Shown here piece after piece: positions 1 to 12,715 of a stretch of 64,000 nt of DNA. Position 1 is the stretch's first letter, and each line of letters opens with the position of its first letter. The notes beneath the pieces were generated by a model. The model did not search any database, was not told the DNA's origin, and saw nothing but the letters and a program-made list of their open reading frames with translations. The stretch comes from Gymnorhina tibicen. Its lineage: Eukaryota; Chordata; Aves; Passeriformes; Artamidae. The stretch is taken from positions 10,157,162-10,221,161 of the forward strand of contig VXAZ01018984.1 in NCBI GenBank assembly GCA_013399875.1, read 5' to 3'. The position numbers and the translations under genes are program-made.

Positions 1-63
1 TTCACTTAAGAGTAGGGCTTCATGATTCTTGTGGGTCCCTTCCAACTCACTAATTCTATGATA
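1..63 (+). mobile_element. CR1 LINE (or CR1-tailed SINE) 3' tail, cut by window edge
   Basis: The sequence reads ACTTAAGAGTAGGGCTTCAT, then ATGATTCTTGTGGGTCCC, TTCCAACTCA and an ATTCTATGATA end. This is the standard 3' end of avian CR1 elements: a conserved GGTCCCTTCCAAC stem region followed by degenerate ATTCTATGA repeats. The CACTTAAGAGT start also resembles the tail of the passerine SINE TguSINE1, which carries a tRNA-Ile head on a CR1-X-like tail. The diagnostic head would lie left of position 1, so the two cannot be separated here. The copy has point changes and looks old. Confidence 0.8.
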
Positions 64-3000
64 AGTGTTTTTAAAAGCAGCACTGCACTCAATTCAGAAG
101 GAAGGACAGTGTGTGTGGCAACAGCACTCAGGCTGTTTTTGTGCTGCAGGAACAAAAGGAAATTAACAGGGCATATCCCAAGGCCAGAGCGGCAGCTGCC
201 TGGACCCTGAGCCTGTCACAAGTGGGCGAGCAAGGCCCCCTCAAGCTACCTGTGGTGCTTTCCATCCAAGCCTGACTGACTAAAAACACTACAGCTTCTG
301 TGACTGGCACCATGTGGCACAGGCCCACACAGTGCTCACCTCACACTTTCTGCTCAGTCCAGCAGGTCCTGCCGTGTCAAATACAGAGCTGGGTGCCAAA
401 CAGACCCATAGTGTGGCTCTTTTACCCTTCCCTGAGTCCAAGCTATGCAGATGTGTTCCCTCATGGCGATGCCCTGACATCAGCCCAATTTAATCAGCCT
501 GGCCACAGCACTGGGACACTTGGCCACAAGAGACCATTTACTTCCTGGCACTGGGCAGCATGGACTGGACCTACTGACCAGTTTCCTATCAGAAAATTTA
601 CTGTGTTAAAAGATGCTTCTGGCAAATCTCCATCAAATCCTTCTGTCATTCCAGATCCAAACTACTATCTAAATTATCTGTACTAAGCAGATATTTCAAA
701 TACTTTACAGTTCTGTAACCTAAGGGCTAAAATAATTTCACTTGCCATGATCTGCCTAGTTTCAAGGCAAAAAACCTCCCCACGCAAAAACCCAGAGACA
801 AGATCATCTGCAAACAGGCACACTTTTTTCAAACACCTTTGCTAAGTTTCCCCATGTTGATCCCTTTCTGGAAATGCATAATTTCTGAAGTATTTTAAAT
901 CAGCCTCTCCTTGGGAAAGCCTATTTCCCTGCCTGCTGCCTCTCCCCAGCCAGTGTTGGCACAGTATAGCAAAGCAGCTGCAAGTCTGAGGGGACTGCCA
1001 GCTTGGGGCAGCTCCACTCAAGACAATAAGGAAATGGATGCTGCATGACTACTGTATTAAAAGCTCCATCTCAGAGCTGATACAGACACTCCAACTTGAT
1101 CAACAGGCACAGGACTGCAGCACAGCAATATTTCTAGTACATGAACAAAATCAGCTCAAGTAATTGAATACCAGGGAACAATACTTAGATTCAGCAATAA
1201 ATCCATTGTTAGAAAAAGATTATTTATCACTAGCTACTATAGATGTATTTTGATGAGCTTCTGTTTGTTGATCTTTAAATTGCTTTGTTTCCCTACAGAG
1301 TATACAAAGAAGGTAGAAAATAATTTCTTTGAAACACAACCCAAGCAAAAATTATACTGTTGAATCTCAGCTCTGGTGAAAGGTTTTAAAAGTATTCACC
1401 TAAATTTACTATTATACTGTCATGTAAAATAGGCTTTCAATAGCATCAGTGCCAATACATCTCACACAATAAAGCAACTTCTACCAAACTCTGAAGTACA
1501 GCTTCTGGGAGAAAATATTAAGATAAAGTCTCACTTCAGCTGATGAGAAAAGCCCATTCACTGTGAAAGCCTTTTCATATGCAGGTAGCTCTGCTGCTCT
1601 TGAGTATGAAAAACAAGTTCCATCACATCACTCTTCCCAGCAGTGCTGCTTTCCTTGAGCTCTGCGGAAAGCATGAGTGGCTAGGAGTGGTTAGTGGTGG
1701 CAATAGGAGTACACCTAACCATATCTGAAGAGAAACTCAAATTCATGGATCAACTAACAGCAAAAGAACCTCTGCAACAAAAAGTTTTCCATCTGCCGCT
1801 TCAGGAGCATAGGGTTGCATTTCATTTCAAGTCCTTGCAGGAAAAGCATATCCCTAGGAAAAGGGCAGGAATGCAGTGTTCTAAGTTAATTAAGGAAGCA
1901 CTGGAAGATAATGACTCATGAGTGAACACAGATGAACACCATCCACTCCAGGTTCAAAGTGCAGCTAGAACACAAAGATTGTCTGTCCCCACCAGTAGGT
2001 TGCGGTGCCACCATCCCACACAAAGTGCCAATAAAAGTGAAAGGGCAGCACAGCAGCCATGCAGCCTCTCTCTTGGCAACGTTCATGCACTTCATTCATG
2101 ATCATGGCTACGTGTCAATAACGTCATCTACACTGCAACAAATTCAAAACACCAATTCCCTCTTCCCTGAAATTCTGCTAAGGAAAATCTGGTCTAAAAG
2201 TAAGAGAACCTTCCTCTCCTATCCCATGTAGTATGCCCACACTAGTCACTGTGCAAGCAAAAGAAAAAGAAAAATCATACACTAGTGTAATCCTAAAAAA
2301 GATACTCCAGAAATTTCAGGTCAAAATAATCCAAAGCACACTTGCTATTCTGCAGTTTAATCATTCACCTCTATGTCTAAGGTATAAGGTAAAAATGCCA
2401 GTTGCATTTAAAAAAAGGTCAAAGCAGGTTGCAAAACAATGTTGAAATGCAGGGGTTTACATGGATGATACACTGGAATGAAGCAAGGAACAAAATAAAG
2501 CTCATTGTATAACTACTCATATACAGCAATTTACTTGAGAGTAAAAGTAAAAATCATCATGTAGTCCTACATCAAGCAACTTGCATTAAATGGAGAGGAA
2601 AAAAAAAAAGTGAGGACAAGCCTAAACTACAGGTAGCCAAAAAGCAACCAAAGCATAATAGATTTAATACTCTCATTAAAAACAATCTTCAATAAACTTG
2701 TGATAATTGCTTGATGTTTGACATCTGCACACAAAAGAAATCTTTTTACGTTTCTACCATTTAAAATTCACTGCACTATTGCATTTAGCCTAGAAGCAGA
2801 AAACTGACAACACCACAGAGAACCTCCACTACATTCTCTTACAGCTGATCTTGATTTCCTTTCCAGGGTCGTATGTGCGTACATACTGATGTGCTTTCTG
2901 GCAGGGTTTGGTCTGTGACTATGCAAGTAACTTTTTATCAGCAGTTCTTAAGCCTCAGATCTTACCTCTAATGCTCATTCCCTGGCAGAGGTTGCTTCCT

Positions 3001-6000
3001 CCTCAAGACACTACTTTCTCTAGCTATTCTCTAAACTGGAAGTATGAATTTTGTCATTTTCAAAGGAAACAAAATAAGACATAAAAACAATACGTTTGCA
3101 ACCTGTATCATTTCACCATTTCAGTTGAGAGAGCTGTCAAACCAACAGTGACACCAGTACAATTAACAGTGTTGCCTGCCAGCAGATGGAGAATCTGCCA
3201 CCAAGACAGTCACTTCATATAACACAGAGCTAAAACTCAGCAACATTTTTCTGAAAGGATGCTCCTCAAAACAAATTAAGCATCATTAAAGCGGACAGGA
3301 TCTTCTATTTTGTTCTGCAAGAAGTTACTGAATGTAACTGGAAGTATTAGGAAAAAAAAGTATTATTACTATACAAAGATTTGGAACTTAACAGTCCTAA
3401 AAATCAAGTACTTTGAATTAAAACAGTAGATATGTCATTTGCACCTCACTGCTCTCTTGCTGATCTATTCTGCAGCCACTAGAACATACTTGACAATGAT
3501 CTAGATGTAACACTTAAGCATTAATTTTGCACGCACAGCACTTAGAAGAACTAAAGTTTTGATCAACATATCAGGCAACAGTGCTGAAGAAAACAGAGAA
3601 CCAGCACACTTGAGCGGAGTCCTTATCTTCTGCTTGTCCTGTCACCACTATGTCCTTCAACATCCTAGAAGGATCCCTAGTAAGGAAAGTGATCTTTCCC
3701 AGTAGGCACTGCCACATGCAATTCACTCTACACCAAGGGACCCCTGTAACACTACAGCTGTTGTGAGCATACATTCCCACATCACCACTGCCAGCCAACA
3801 TCAGCCTGGGACAGCTGTAGCCACTGCCTGACACTGCTCTTTTAGCTTTCTTTCACCAGTTTCATTTCCTCAGAGCACCTAGTTTCCAAAACCTTAGGCA
3901 AAAGCTAATTTTAGCAGTGATGAGTAATCTTACCAGATTTAAGAAACTCAGTGTGGTTATGTTCTAATATCCTTTCACACATTTCTAAGTGTCCAACTGG
4001 CTTCTTCATGGTCCTTGCAGTTGCAGGCTACAAATACAGCTCATGGAAGGAGCCCACAGAAGTCCATTTTGGTTCTCCCTATCAAGCTACAGTAGGTAAC
4101 AAACAGAAGGGAAAGCCAAGGGAAATCATCCTGCAATATAACCAACACAGTAGAATGGTATTTGGAGTGATGGCTTCTTTATGTACACATCCATCCCAGA
4201 TTTTCAAAGCTTGAATTCTTTACTAAAAGGAAAAAAAATTAAAATATCCTATGCTCATATCATTAAATATGATGAAAAGCATAGTGAAAATAAATGAAAT
4301 AATAACTTTCCTGTAAGAGTAAAGCACCCTAATGCTGCATCAGCCTTGCTTTGAGATTTACACTGCTCTGTGGAACAGCTGGGATGATGCTAACGTACAA
4401 GGACAACTCTACAAGTTTTTGGCTTTTATTATGAGAAGAGATTTGAATAACAATAATCAGATGCCCTAGTTATGCAATGAACTCTTAAAACATTTCCACA
4501 TGTATTTTCTACAACAGTTGAGATCTTGCCCTAAATGACACATTTAGTTGTTCCACAGCAGAGCGTGCCTTTACTTTGCATTTGTGTACACTATCAAATA
4601 CTGCTTTATACAAGCATCTCAAATACACCAGAGTTCAGAGTTTTTATACTTGCATAAAAATGCTCTAAGAGCAGCAATAAATATGCATGACATGTACTAT
4701 CCACAAAAACTACACTAAGTGAAACAAGAGAAGTATTAAAGATACAACAGATGGGAACCCTTAATGCGGAGACAGAAGTTACACTCCTATTTGCAATTGC
4801 CACTTTGTTCACCAGAACCTCCTTCCACCTTCTCTCAAAAAGTGACCAGAAGAAAGACAACCGAGGTAAGCATTGGGTTTGGAGAGGGGAGGGCATTCAG
4901 CATTTTCAAAGAAAACAGCTTGTAACAGTGTTAACTAATGCACTCATAAAACAGGGACGCTTATGGTTAAATTAACATGGCGCATTGCAAAATTTGCCAT
5001 GGTCACTGCTCATAGGCTTTAATCCCAGCTGAAATTACAAGAAAGATGCCTCCTACATGCCTGGCCTCTCTATTTTATGCAGTTTTAGTTGCTGCATCCA
5101 TGGGTGTAAGTACTGAATAGTCAGGCACAGAGTTCTCCCCAAAACTCTCCCCACCATCACTGGGGGAAGAGAGCAAGCTAACCAGCAACCTCTCATAAAT
5201 AGTTTATTCATTCACATGCTGAGTATTTATCACACAAAGGGATAGTTCAGTTCAGTTACCACTTCAAGAGATCTATGACACCTAGATCTGCTTTTTTTTC
5301 CTCTCCCTCTCTCCAGACCTTAGAGGTGAAAATGTACTTTAGATTGCCTTAACTGTGTGAGAGCTAGGGTTCTTTTATGTTTTGTGTTGAAACCTGAAAT
5401 TGTTTGCCTATTACTGAGTCTATCTGTTGAGAGAGTCTTATTTTATGCGTGCAAAGTCAGATAAGATCAGCAGTTCCACTGGCACACAGCTCTTGCAGGA
5501 GGTCCAGATCACATCACATACAGCTACTTTCACAAGAACTTGAATCAGTTACTTGGAGAGATTGTTAAATAATGCCTGTGTCTCCAGATTTGGGTTTACT
5601 TTGATCAAGTTTACTGGTAACTAGTAAACTAGTGCCATAATGTACTCTCAAGTCAGAAAAGCTGGCATGTGTAGAGTACAAAGACTTGTAAAATCTTTCA
5701 TTACTTGCAGTCAGTCATCTTTTTGACCAAGCACAAGTAGGAACAGCTACTCATGAACAGCAATTGATGTTGGTATTGAACATCCAGAGCAATGTCAGTT
5801 ACTCACTTTCTTTCCATGAGGCAAAACCACTGGATAAGCTACATGACAACCACCTGGGGAGACCACCCTCTGATCCGTTTGCAGAACTCATCACACAGAA
5901 TCTGAACCTCCCCCTAATGCCAAAAAGAGCTTTCTCCTAAGAAAAACCCTCATTTATTTCCCTTCACAAAGTATGCTCTATTGTAGGAATCCACCACAAA

Positions 6001-6007
6001 ATATAGT

Positions 6008-6108
6008 GCATATGTGGCACTTAGCAACATGGTTTAGAGGTGAATTTAAGTTTATGGTAAGACCTGATGATCTGAAAGGTCTTTTTCAACTTAAATGGTT
6101 CTATGATA
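6008..6108 (+). mobile_element. CR1 LINE 3' fragment
   Basis: The block contains TGTGGCACTTAGCAACATGG followed by TTTAG, then TGATGATCTGAAAGGTCTTT, TTCAAC and finally GGTTCTATGAT. This follows the end of avian CR1 subfamilies that carry GGCACTTAGGGACATGGTTTAG before the GATGATCTTAAAGGTCTTTTCCAACC stem and the ATTCTATGAT tail. Only about the last 100 bases remain, with an internal deletion and several substitutions. It is 5'-truncated, as most CR1 copies are, and sits in TSPAN5 intron 1. Confidence 0.85.
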
Positions 6109-9100
6109 ACCATGGATCCTTGACTTTGCAAGGCAGTATGAAGATGACTGTACTGCCACTTTCCCATCACTAATCAGGTAAATTGGTGAATTAAACTTAG
6201 GGATGTATAGAAGTGTCCCAAATGACATATAGTAGCGCTCTGAACTTCACCAGGTCACACTCGAACACTGACACACATCATATGTCCTTGCAACAGTGAA
6301 CAGTGAACTCTCACAGAGCTGTCACTGTACCAAAAGCTCTGCAGCTCACCACCGTCACATTCTGCACAACTAATAACCAGTAACAGCTGAGGCAGCAGTC
6401 ACAAAAGACCAACTCCCCTCCTTGGCAAAGCCCGGAAGAGCTCTCCCCAGCCTCCAGCAGCAGCTGAACACCATAGATTTGTGGCTTTATGACCTAAAAA
6501 GCCTTGCTACTGCCATGTGGATGAGATTCTAGACTGCTGAAGATGTACTTGCTTAGGTCTTCACTCTGCTTCACTCTCCTTTCACCCCCAGTTCTTGCAT
6601 TCAAGTCTTACTTTGAAAATTTCAAATTTTTAATTACAAAAGAAACAAAAACATCACACTTAAGCAGGGGCCTCCACTGTAGTTTATTATCAAAAGATAC
6701 TTAGCTTTTTGAAAGTTCTAACCCTTAGAGAATGCAAAGAGTATGCATCATATACCTACTACTGACAAATACGGACAAAGTTACCTGTTGAATCTCAAAC
6801 CCCCAAACAATTACAAACGAACAAGCTCCACTCCCCAGTACATCCCCTTATTTTGCTTATCTTTCCAGGCAGCTCATGATCATATACTGCTACTGCCAGC
6901 TACCTGTCCTTCCCTCAGCAAGAGGCTGAAAAAAGGCAGCACAAAATAAAGCCCTGGCAAGGAATTGCGGAACTAAGTGGATTTCTCTCGTCCTGCCACT
7001 ATTTCCTTCTCAACTTGCCGTGAACTAAGAGAAGAGAAAATTATCAGAATAACAAGCGCCAAGCCCCTGCAGCACACAGCTCAGGCACCAGTGCTGCATG
7101 TATTGAGAAACTGGCACCTCATGCTACACACTCAGTTCAAGCAGTGTGGAAGCAGCAGAATAAGTCACGGATTACCAGAGATGCAGCTGTAAGTTACGTG
7201 CACCACTGAGCATTGGTCCTTACCTGAGTTTTTGAAGTCAGTGTAGAAAGACCAAAGGAGAACTGTGCAGCACTTTCAAAGCTAAGAACTCAGACCTATT
7301 TGTCACATACTACCAAAAGCTCACAGATTCCCCCTAATTCTTTCTCCTTCAACGTGCTCAGTATTCTCAAAACTCAACAACACTCTCTCAACCACTTGTT
7401 AGTTCACCAGACAATTCAACCAGTGAGCCAGTTTTTGTTCACTACTTAGTAAGATTCAGCATTACCAATCCTAACACCATTCCACCATCACAGCTTCAAA
7501 TTTAACATTGCAACAACCACACCTATATTTTTTTAATGTTGCAACAATAACATTGGGCTAAAAAATAAAAAAGCAGCAAAACAAACTTGAGATAATTTTT
7601 ACATTTAAAAAGTTTCCCAACCCTCTCTTTACCTATTCCACTAGCAAAAACACTACTTCCTGAAGTCTACTCTAATACCAAATTCTGCATTATTGTTTCC
7701 ATTCCGGATAATACAAAATAAAACACTTTCAGAAATATGCATCTACATGGTGCTCAGCAAGGATGACAAGAACAACCATTTATTAGTTACTCATTCAGGT
7801 TTTTTTGGTATGCCTTTAATGGGAACATATACAGCAGTTTTACTAGATAAGCCATTACAACACAGATATTCCTACTGAGAAAAATACAAATATATTGAGG
7901 AACTCACACTCAACAGCAGTGTGAAACACATCTTTGTGCTGTTTCACTTAATAAAGATGTTTTTGAAAACTCCAGCTCTTTCCCCTCTACAGCCTTCCAC
8001 CTACAAAAGAACAATGCTCAGACAGGCAGCAGTCTCCATACAATAGCTGTTCTCTAGTATACCAGGGCATTTGTTTCCTAGGAAACTAGCAAAAAAAAAA
8101 AAACACTAACAAAAAGTAACCAGTATGTTAAATATGCAAATAAAGTAGGTCATACCAGTCATATTTCACTCAATGGAGCAAAGAATCCATAACTCATTTT
8201 ATTCTGGAGTACAGAATTAGTTTTTCACTAGCTGCTCAAAACTAAATGATCTCTATTTTTCCACAGGCACCTCTGAAGTACATTGCCTTTTACAAACAAA
8301 TGTAAGATGAGCAAGAAAGGACTTTACTTATAGCATGTTGTTTTAATGCCAAAATAAATATTCTTAATGCAAGTGTATTTTAACTAGCCAGCTATCTGCG
8401 CAGCCTACCCAATTCTGACCAAAGCACTGACAACAGCAAGCCACACCAAACCAAATCCTATTATTTCAGTCCAAAACCTTACCAAATTCTGGGAACATTT
8501 TCACTGTGCTTGTCTATAGCCTATAAGAGAGACCCAGTCAGAGTAATTGGCTTCTTAACACAGAAACCAGGCCAAGCCAAACTGCTGTAGGAAGTAGAGG
8601 AAACAGAACAGAACAAACTACCCTTTTGAACAATACTTTTCAGTGTCCTCAAAGTAATGTATCAGTGGTTGTTTCCCAAGCTTCCATGAAAAAATGGAAG
8701 GTCCTGGGAAGATTAAGCAGGTCAATGTCAAAAAAGAAAACAACCCAACAGCTGCATGCCTCATTCTTTCTTACTAATGTGTTCTTCACTGCTACACTTG
8801 AAACAACATTTCAAGAATATACTTGGTCAGAACAAGAAGCAGTTATTTATATTATTACAGTACCCACAGGAGTACATAGGCCAGGGCAGTCAACCCCAAC
8901 CAAGTGTCAAAATACTCAAAATCTCATAATCACCCTGTTTGAAAGCACGGCAATCACCTAGCACAATACTAACAAATGAACAAAGTATCTTATGTTGTGA
9001 AAGGGCCATGCCAGCAAGTGTAAAAACTGTCAGCTGAATCATACCAGTGCCAGGCCAATGAATTCTACACTGTACCTCCACCCTCCCTCTCTGACACTGA

Positions 9101-10810
9101 GCCTCTTCAGCTCATATTAGACAGGGCGCTGTAATTAAAGTGCACTGGTTATAACTGAGGGTGGAAAGAACATTGCCTGAAAAAAAGAAATCACCACCAA
9201 TGCTACTTATATTGCTTCTACAGTCTTTGCAAATCACAGTGTGATAGTAGGCAATTGCAGTCTACCACATACTTCAGCTACTGCTCCCTTTTGCTTATTT
9301 TCCTGCCTGCAGAAGAGAGCAGCACAAACACCAAAAGTGCCCTCGTGAACTCATGTCCATTTTTTAGTTATGGTATTAAATAAGAAGAGGATGTAGATAT
9401 GCTTCTTGGTTCTCTTCCTCCTCTTTAAAGGATAACAAAAGTTCAGAAAAATGTTATTTATTTAATCAGCCAGGAGAGGACAGGGAGGAGCTTTACACAA
9501 AAATCAGTCTTCTGAACCCACAAGCAAGTCAAGTGACAGTGATTCACAAAAACGTAGTCAAGGATGATACCGTTTCAGAACCAAAAAAGAAGTGAGCACC
9601 ATCATCTGACAGGAACGGTAAAATTCCTGCAATTAACTTCATGTGTCCTTAGCAAACTTCTTGGGTCATCTCACCACACCCTGGACTCTTTGTACCAAAA
9701 CATTCTTGAACTGATCAGAATTAAGCAGAAATTTATAGTCCTTCACATCACCACAAACAGCAAATGAATGCACAGAATACTTCTCATTCTCCCCATGTAG
9801 AAAGCTCACTGTTCAAGATAAAAAGGAGGAGGGAAAAAAAGAAAGGAAGAAGAAAGGAGCTGTTACAACAGCTCTCCAGAAGAGCAGCTAACAGAGACCA
9901 GTTTACTTAATGCAAGCCCTGGCTGGCAAGTTCACATCACAGACACACTATTGTTTGTACCATCTGCGTTGGAGTTACAGAGGAAGAGTTACCAACAGCT
10001 ACACAAGTACCCTGCCACTGCACCTCAGCGTGGGTGCTGCACAGCCACTTGCTTTCCCACTCATCCTGTGTATGTGACATGGAAATACAGGATGCCAGCT
10101 ATTCATCTGCACCTGCTACTAGCGTGAAACTTACTGAAGAAAAAGGACACACACATTTTTCATCACTTGTGCATTTTGCTTTCATATAACAGTTCACTTG
10201 CACAATGTGTCCTCTTGCCCCACCAAGGTAGCTTTCACTTGCCTAATCAGCATGATAAAACAAACAGCATGAGCAAGTCCTGATACTTCCCTCCCTCCAA
10301 ATCCATAAAGTCGATTGTAGAAATCAAGACATTTTAAATGTAACACAACTGTGGATAAAAAGGTTCTAAGCTTAGGCATGTTTTGCTTTTGGGCTTTCAC
10401 AATGTGGAATATTATTAAGTATGACAAAATGGTATTCAGCCTGTGTATTCTTTCACTGCTGCAGAGCCCTGCATTTAAAGCCAAAACATATCTACATTAA
10501 AGAGAAACAATTGAGTCATAGCACAAGTCATGGAGAACCTCCATATCCATAATCTAGAGAGCAGTGGATAAAATGAGTAGAGGACCAGAACAAACCTTCA
10601 TTGAAGACTAGCTGACAATTATACAAACAAATTTAAAAAAACAGGTTCTCATGTCTTACATGATTTTCAGGGACTAAAAATAAACCATTTACTGAAATGC
10701 TTTTCCTTAGGGCAGCCTTCCAATCCTGACAATGCCCTGAAGACAAATCCAACATGACAGAAGCTCCAACACAAGAGGATGCAACTTTAACATTGCATCC
10801 CATGGTGGAG

Positions 10811-10875
10811 AAAAAAAAAGAAAAAAAAGGAAAAAAAAGACATTTCAAGAAGGGTTAAAAAAATAAAAAAAAACA
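10811..10875. repeat. A-rich simple repeat, A8G-type runs
   Basis: Runs of eight or nine A separated by one or two G occupy 10811-10839. A second A-rich stretch with C interruptions follows at about 10857-10875. This is a low-complexity tract inside TSPAN5 intron 1 and has no evident coding role. Confidence 0.85.
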
Positions 10876-11110
10876 AACACAAACACTCAAAATATTAGTG
10901 AGTTTAATTTTTTTCCCACAAAGGTCTTGGAATTCAGACTCTGACTGAAATAGATAAGACAGATAAGAGGACTAGTGAGCACTCTTACAAAAGAATATTC
11001 AATGCCATTGGCATGAGCCAAATGCCCAATAAGCGAAACCAGCCTGTGGGGTCTAAAGCAGAAAAAAGCAGAGGAAGCAGACACAGTTACTTTAAAAAAA
11101 CAATTAAAAA

Positions 11111-11130
11111 TCATCATCATCATCCTCATC
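11111..11130. repeat. Short TCA trinucleotide repeat
   Basis: About six TCA units, the fifth changed to TCC, lie in TSPAN5 intron 1. It is a short imperfect microsatellite. Confidence 0.7.
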
Positions 11131-11432
11131 ACTTACCACCTACAAGGAAGGGTCCTCACAATTAAGCACATTGAGTCAAAGAACATCTGCTATGTCAGAC
11201 AAGCACAGGGCAAAAACAAAACAACCCCCCCACAAAACACCCTACAGTTGGGTCAGGAATTCTGCATAGTCAATTCTGTGGCATGGCATTCCACCTCACC
11301 ACTAAGTAGCTCCCTCTCCACCCTCTGGGGTTGAGACCCCCTATATGAGCACTGCAAGACACCAGGCTGCAAAACAGTAAAAGCCCATTGGAGAAAACAC
11401 TCACACTCACTGCTGTGCCCTCAGTCACACAC

Positions 11433-11463
11433 ACACAATGGCAACACAATGGCAACACAATGG
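11433..11463. repeat. 11-bp tandem repeat, 2.8 copies
   Basis: The unit ACACAATGGCA occurs at 11433-11443 and 11444-11454, followed by a partial copy (ACACAATGG) at 11455-11463. The copies are identical, so this is a small recent tandem duplication in intron 1. Confidence 0.9.
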
Positions 11464-12116
11464 TTCTGCTGTTTCTAACACTCCCACTGACTTAATGGGG
11501 AGAGGAGATCAGGAATTAGCCCTGGATCTTCAGCAGCCATGAAAAGCACACAAACAGTCCATCTCCTCCAGGCAGTATGAAAAGCAGAAAGACTTGAGCT
11601 TTTGGTGAAACCTACATGGCTGATTCTTTTCTCTGCAAACTGCTCCAGTGACACAAGTACATAAAATATTTAGAGTTACTGGATTGCTGCTGCTATTCAG
11701 CCCAGTGGTAAAAGACTGACTGATACAAATGCAGAGGAAATTCTTGAGAAAAAGAAGAAAGTCAAGTGAAGATCATGTAGGAAGGTCTGATCTGCCATTG
11801 CACTGCCAGCCAAGAGTGGCCACAGGAGACCTTTGTATTTTAATTTATGCTCTCTCAGTCAGGCTGAGGAGCAGCAGCTGCTGCAGTCGGAGCAGAGAAG
11901 GCACGGCTGTCAGCAGAGCAGACGGGAGGGCAGTCCTTATGCCTGCTACCCTTCGGAGAGAAGAAAGAGCAGGAAAAGAAAGGCTTCCCCAGCAGGGACC
12001 CCTCACTGCAAAAACAGATTCTGGCTGGCAAGAGCAAAAGCTGTCCTCTCACACAAGCTTCAGCAGTATTGGTATGGAGCAGAAGTGGAAAAACAGAACC
12101 AGGAAAAAAAGTTAAA

Positions 12117-12164
12117 ATACATATACATACACACACACAAACATATCTGTATATATATATAAAA
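12117..12164. repeat. Compound (AC)n/(TA)n microsatellite
   Basis: An alternating ATACATACACACACACAA tract runs into TGTATATATATATAAAA. It is an alternating purine-pyrimidine microsatellite in intron 1. Confidence 0.85.
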
Positions 12165-12440
12165 GTAAACATGCTAACATACACTGCTCACACTGGATTT
12201 CATTAATGCTAGAAAAATCCACAATTTCTAGCAATTACACCTGTGGAAGTAGATCTAGCCCATAGATTAAATTCAGTTTGCAGGATGGGTTTATTTCTCA
12301 TTCTGTAGAATATAGTGTATGGAAGACCAAGGCATGATGCAGAACACAGTTATACAGTGAACAAGGATGGGACAGAGAGGGAACAACTCTTTGTTGCTGC
12401 CCAGAAAACAGGAATTAATCCAACTACTTTACATATATAT

Positions 12441-12519
12441 AACAACAAAACAAACAAACAAAAACCAAAAACACAAAACCACCCACCCCCCCCAAAAACA
12501 CACAAAACCACACAAAACC
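12441..12519. repeat. 79-base tract containing only A and C
   Basis: No G or T occurs on the plus strand over 79 consecutive bases. The tract begins with CAAA-type units, includes an ACCCA segment followed by eight consecutive C at 12486-12493, then CACAAAACC-type units. On the minus strand it is a pure G/T tract with runs of eight and three G. It could be a decayed poly-A tail or a low-complexity expansion; no element body is recognisable beside it. Confidence 0.85.
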
Positions 12520-12694
12520 TAAAAACTTGAGAAAACGAAAACAATCAACCAAAATAATACACATTTAAATGCTAAGCCTTAAAGTGTTTTGTGCCATTGT
12601 ACAGCTTCTCATTGAAGTACTTCCAAAATAGATCCCCATGCAGCAAATAAAACATATTTCAAGATGAACAGCTACCAAAATGTTTTCTCAGGCC

Positions 12695-12715
12695 TTTTTT
12701 TTTTTTTTTTTTTTT
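12695..12715. repeat. Poly-T run (21 T)
   Basis: Twenty-one consecutive T. It may be the tail of an old minus-strand retroposed sequence, but no element body was recognised next to it. Confidence 0.9.
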
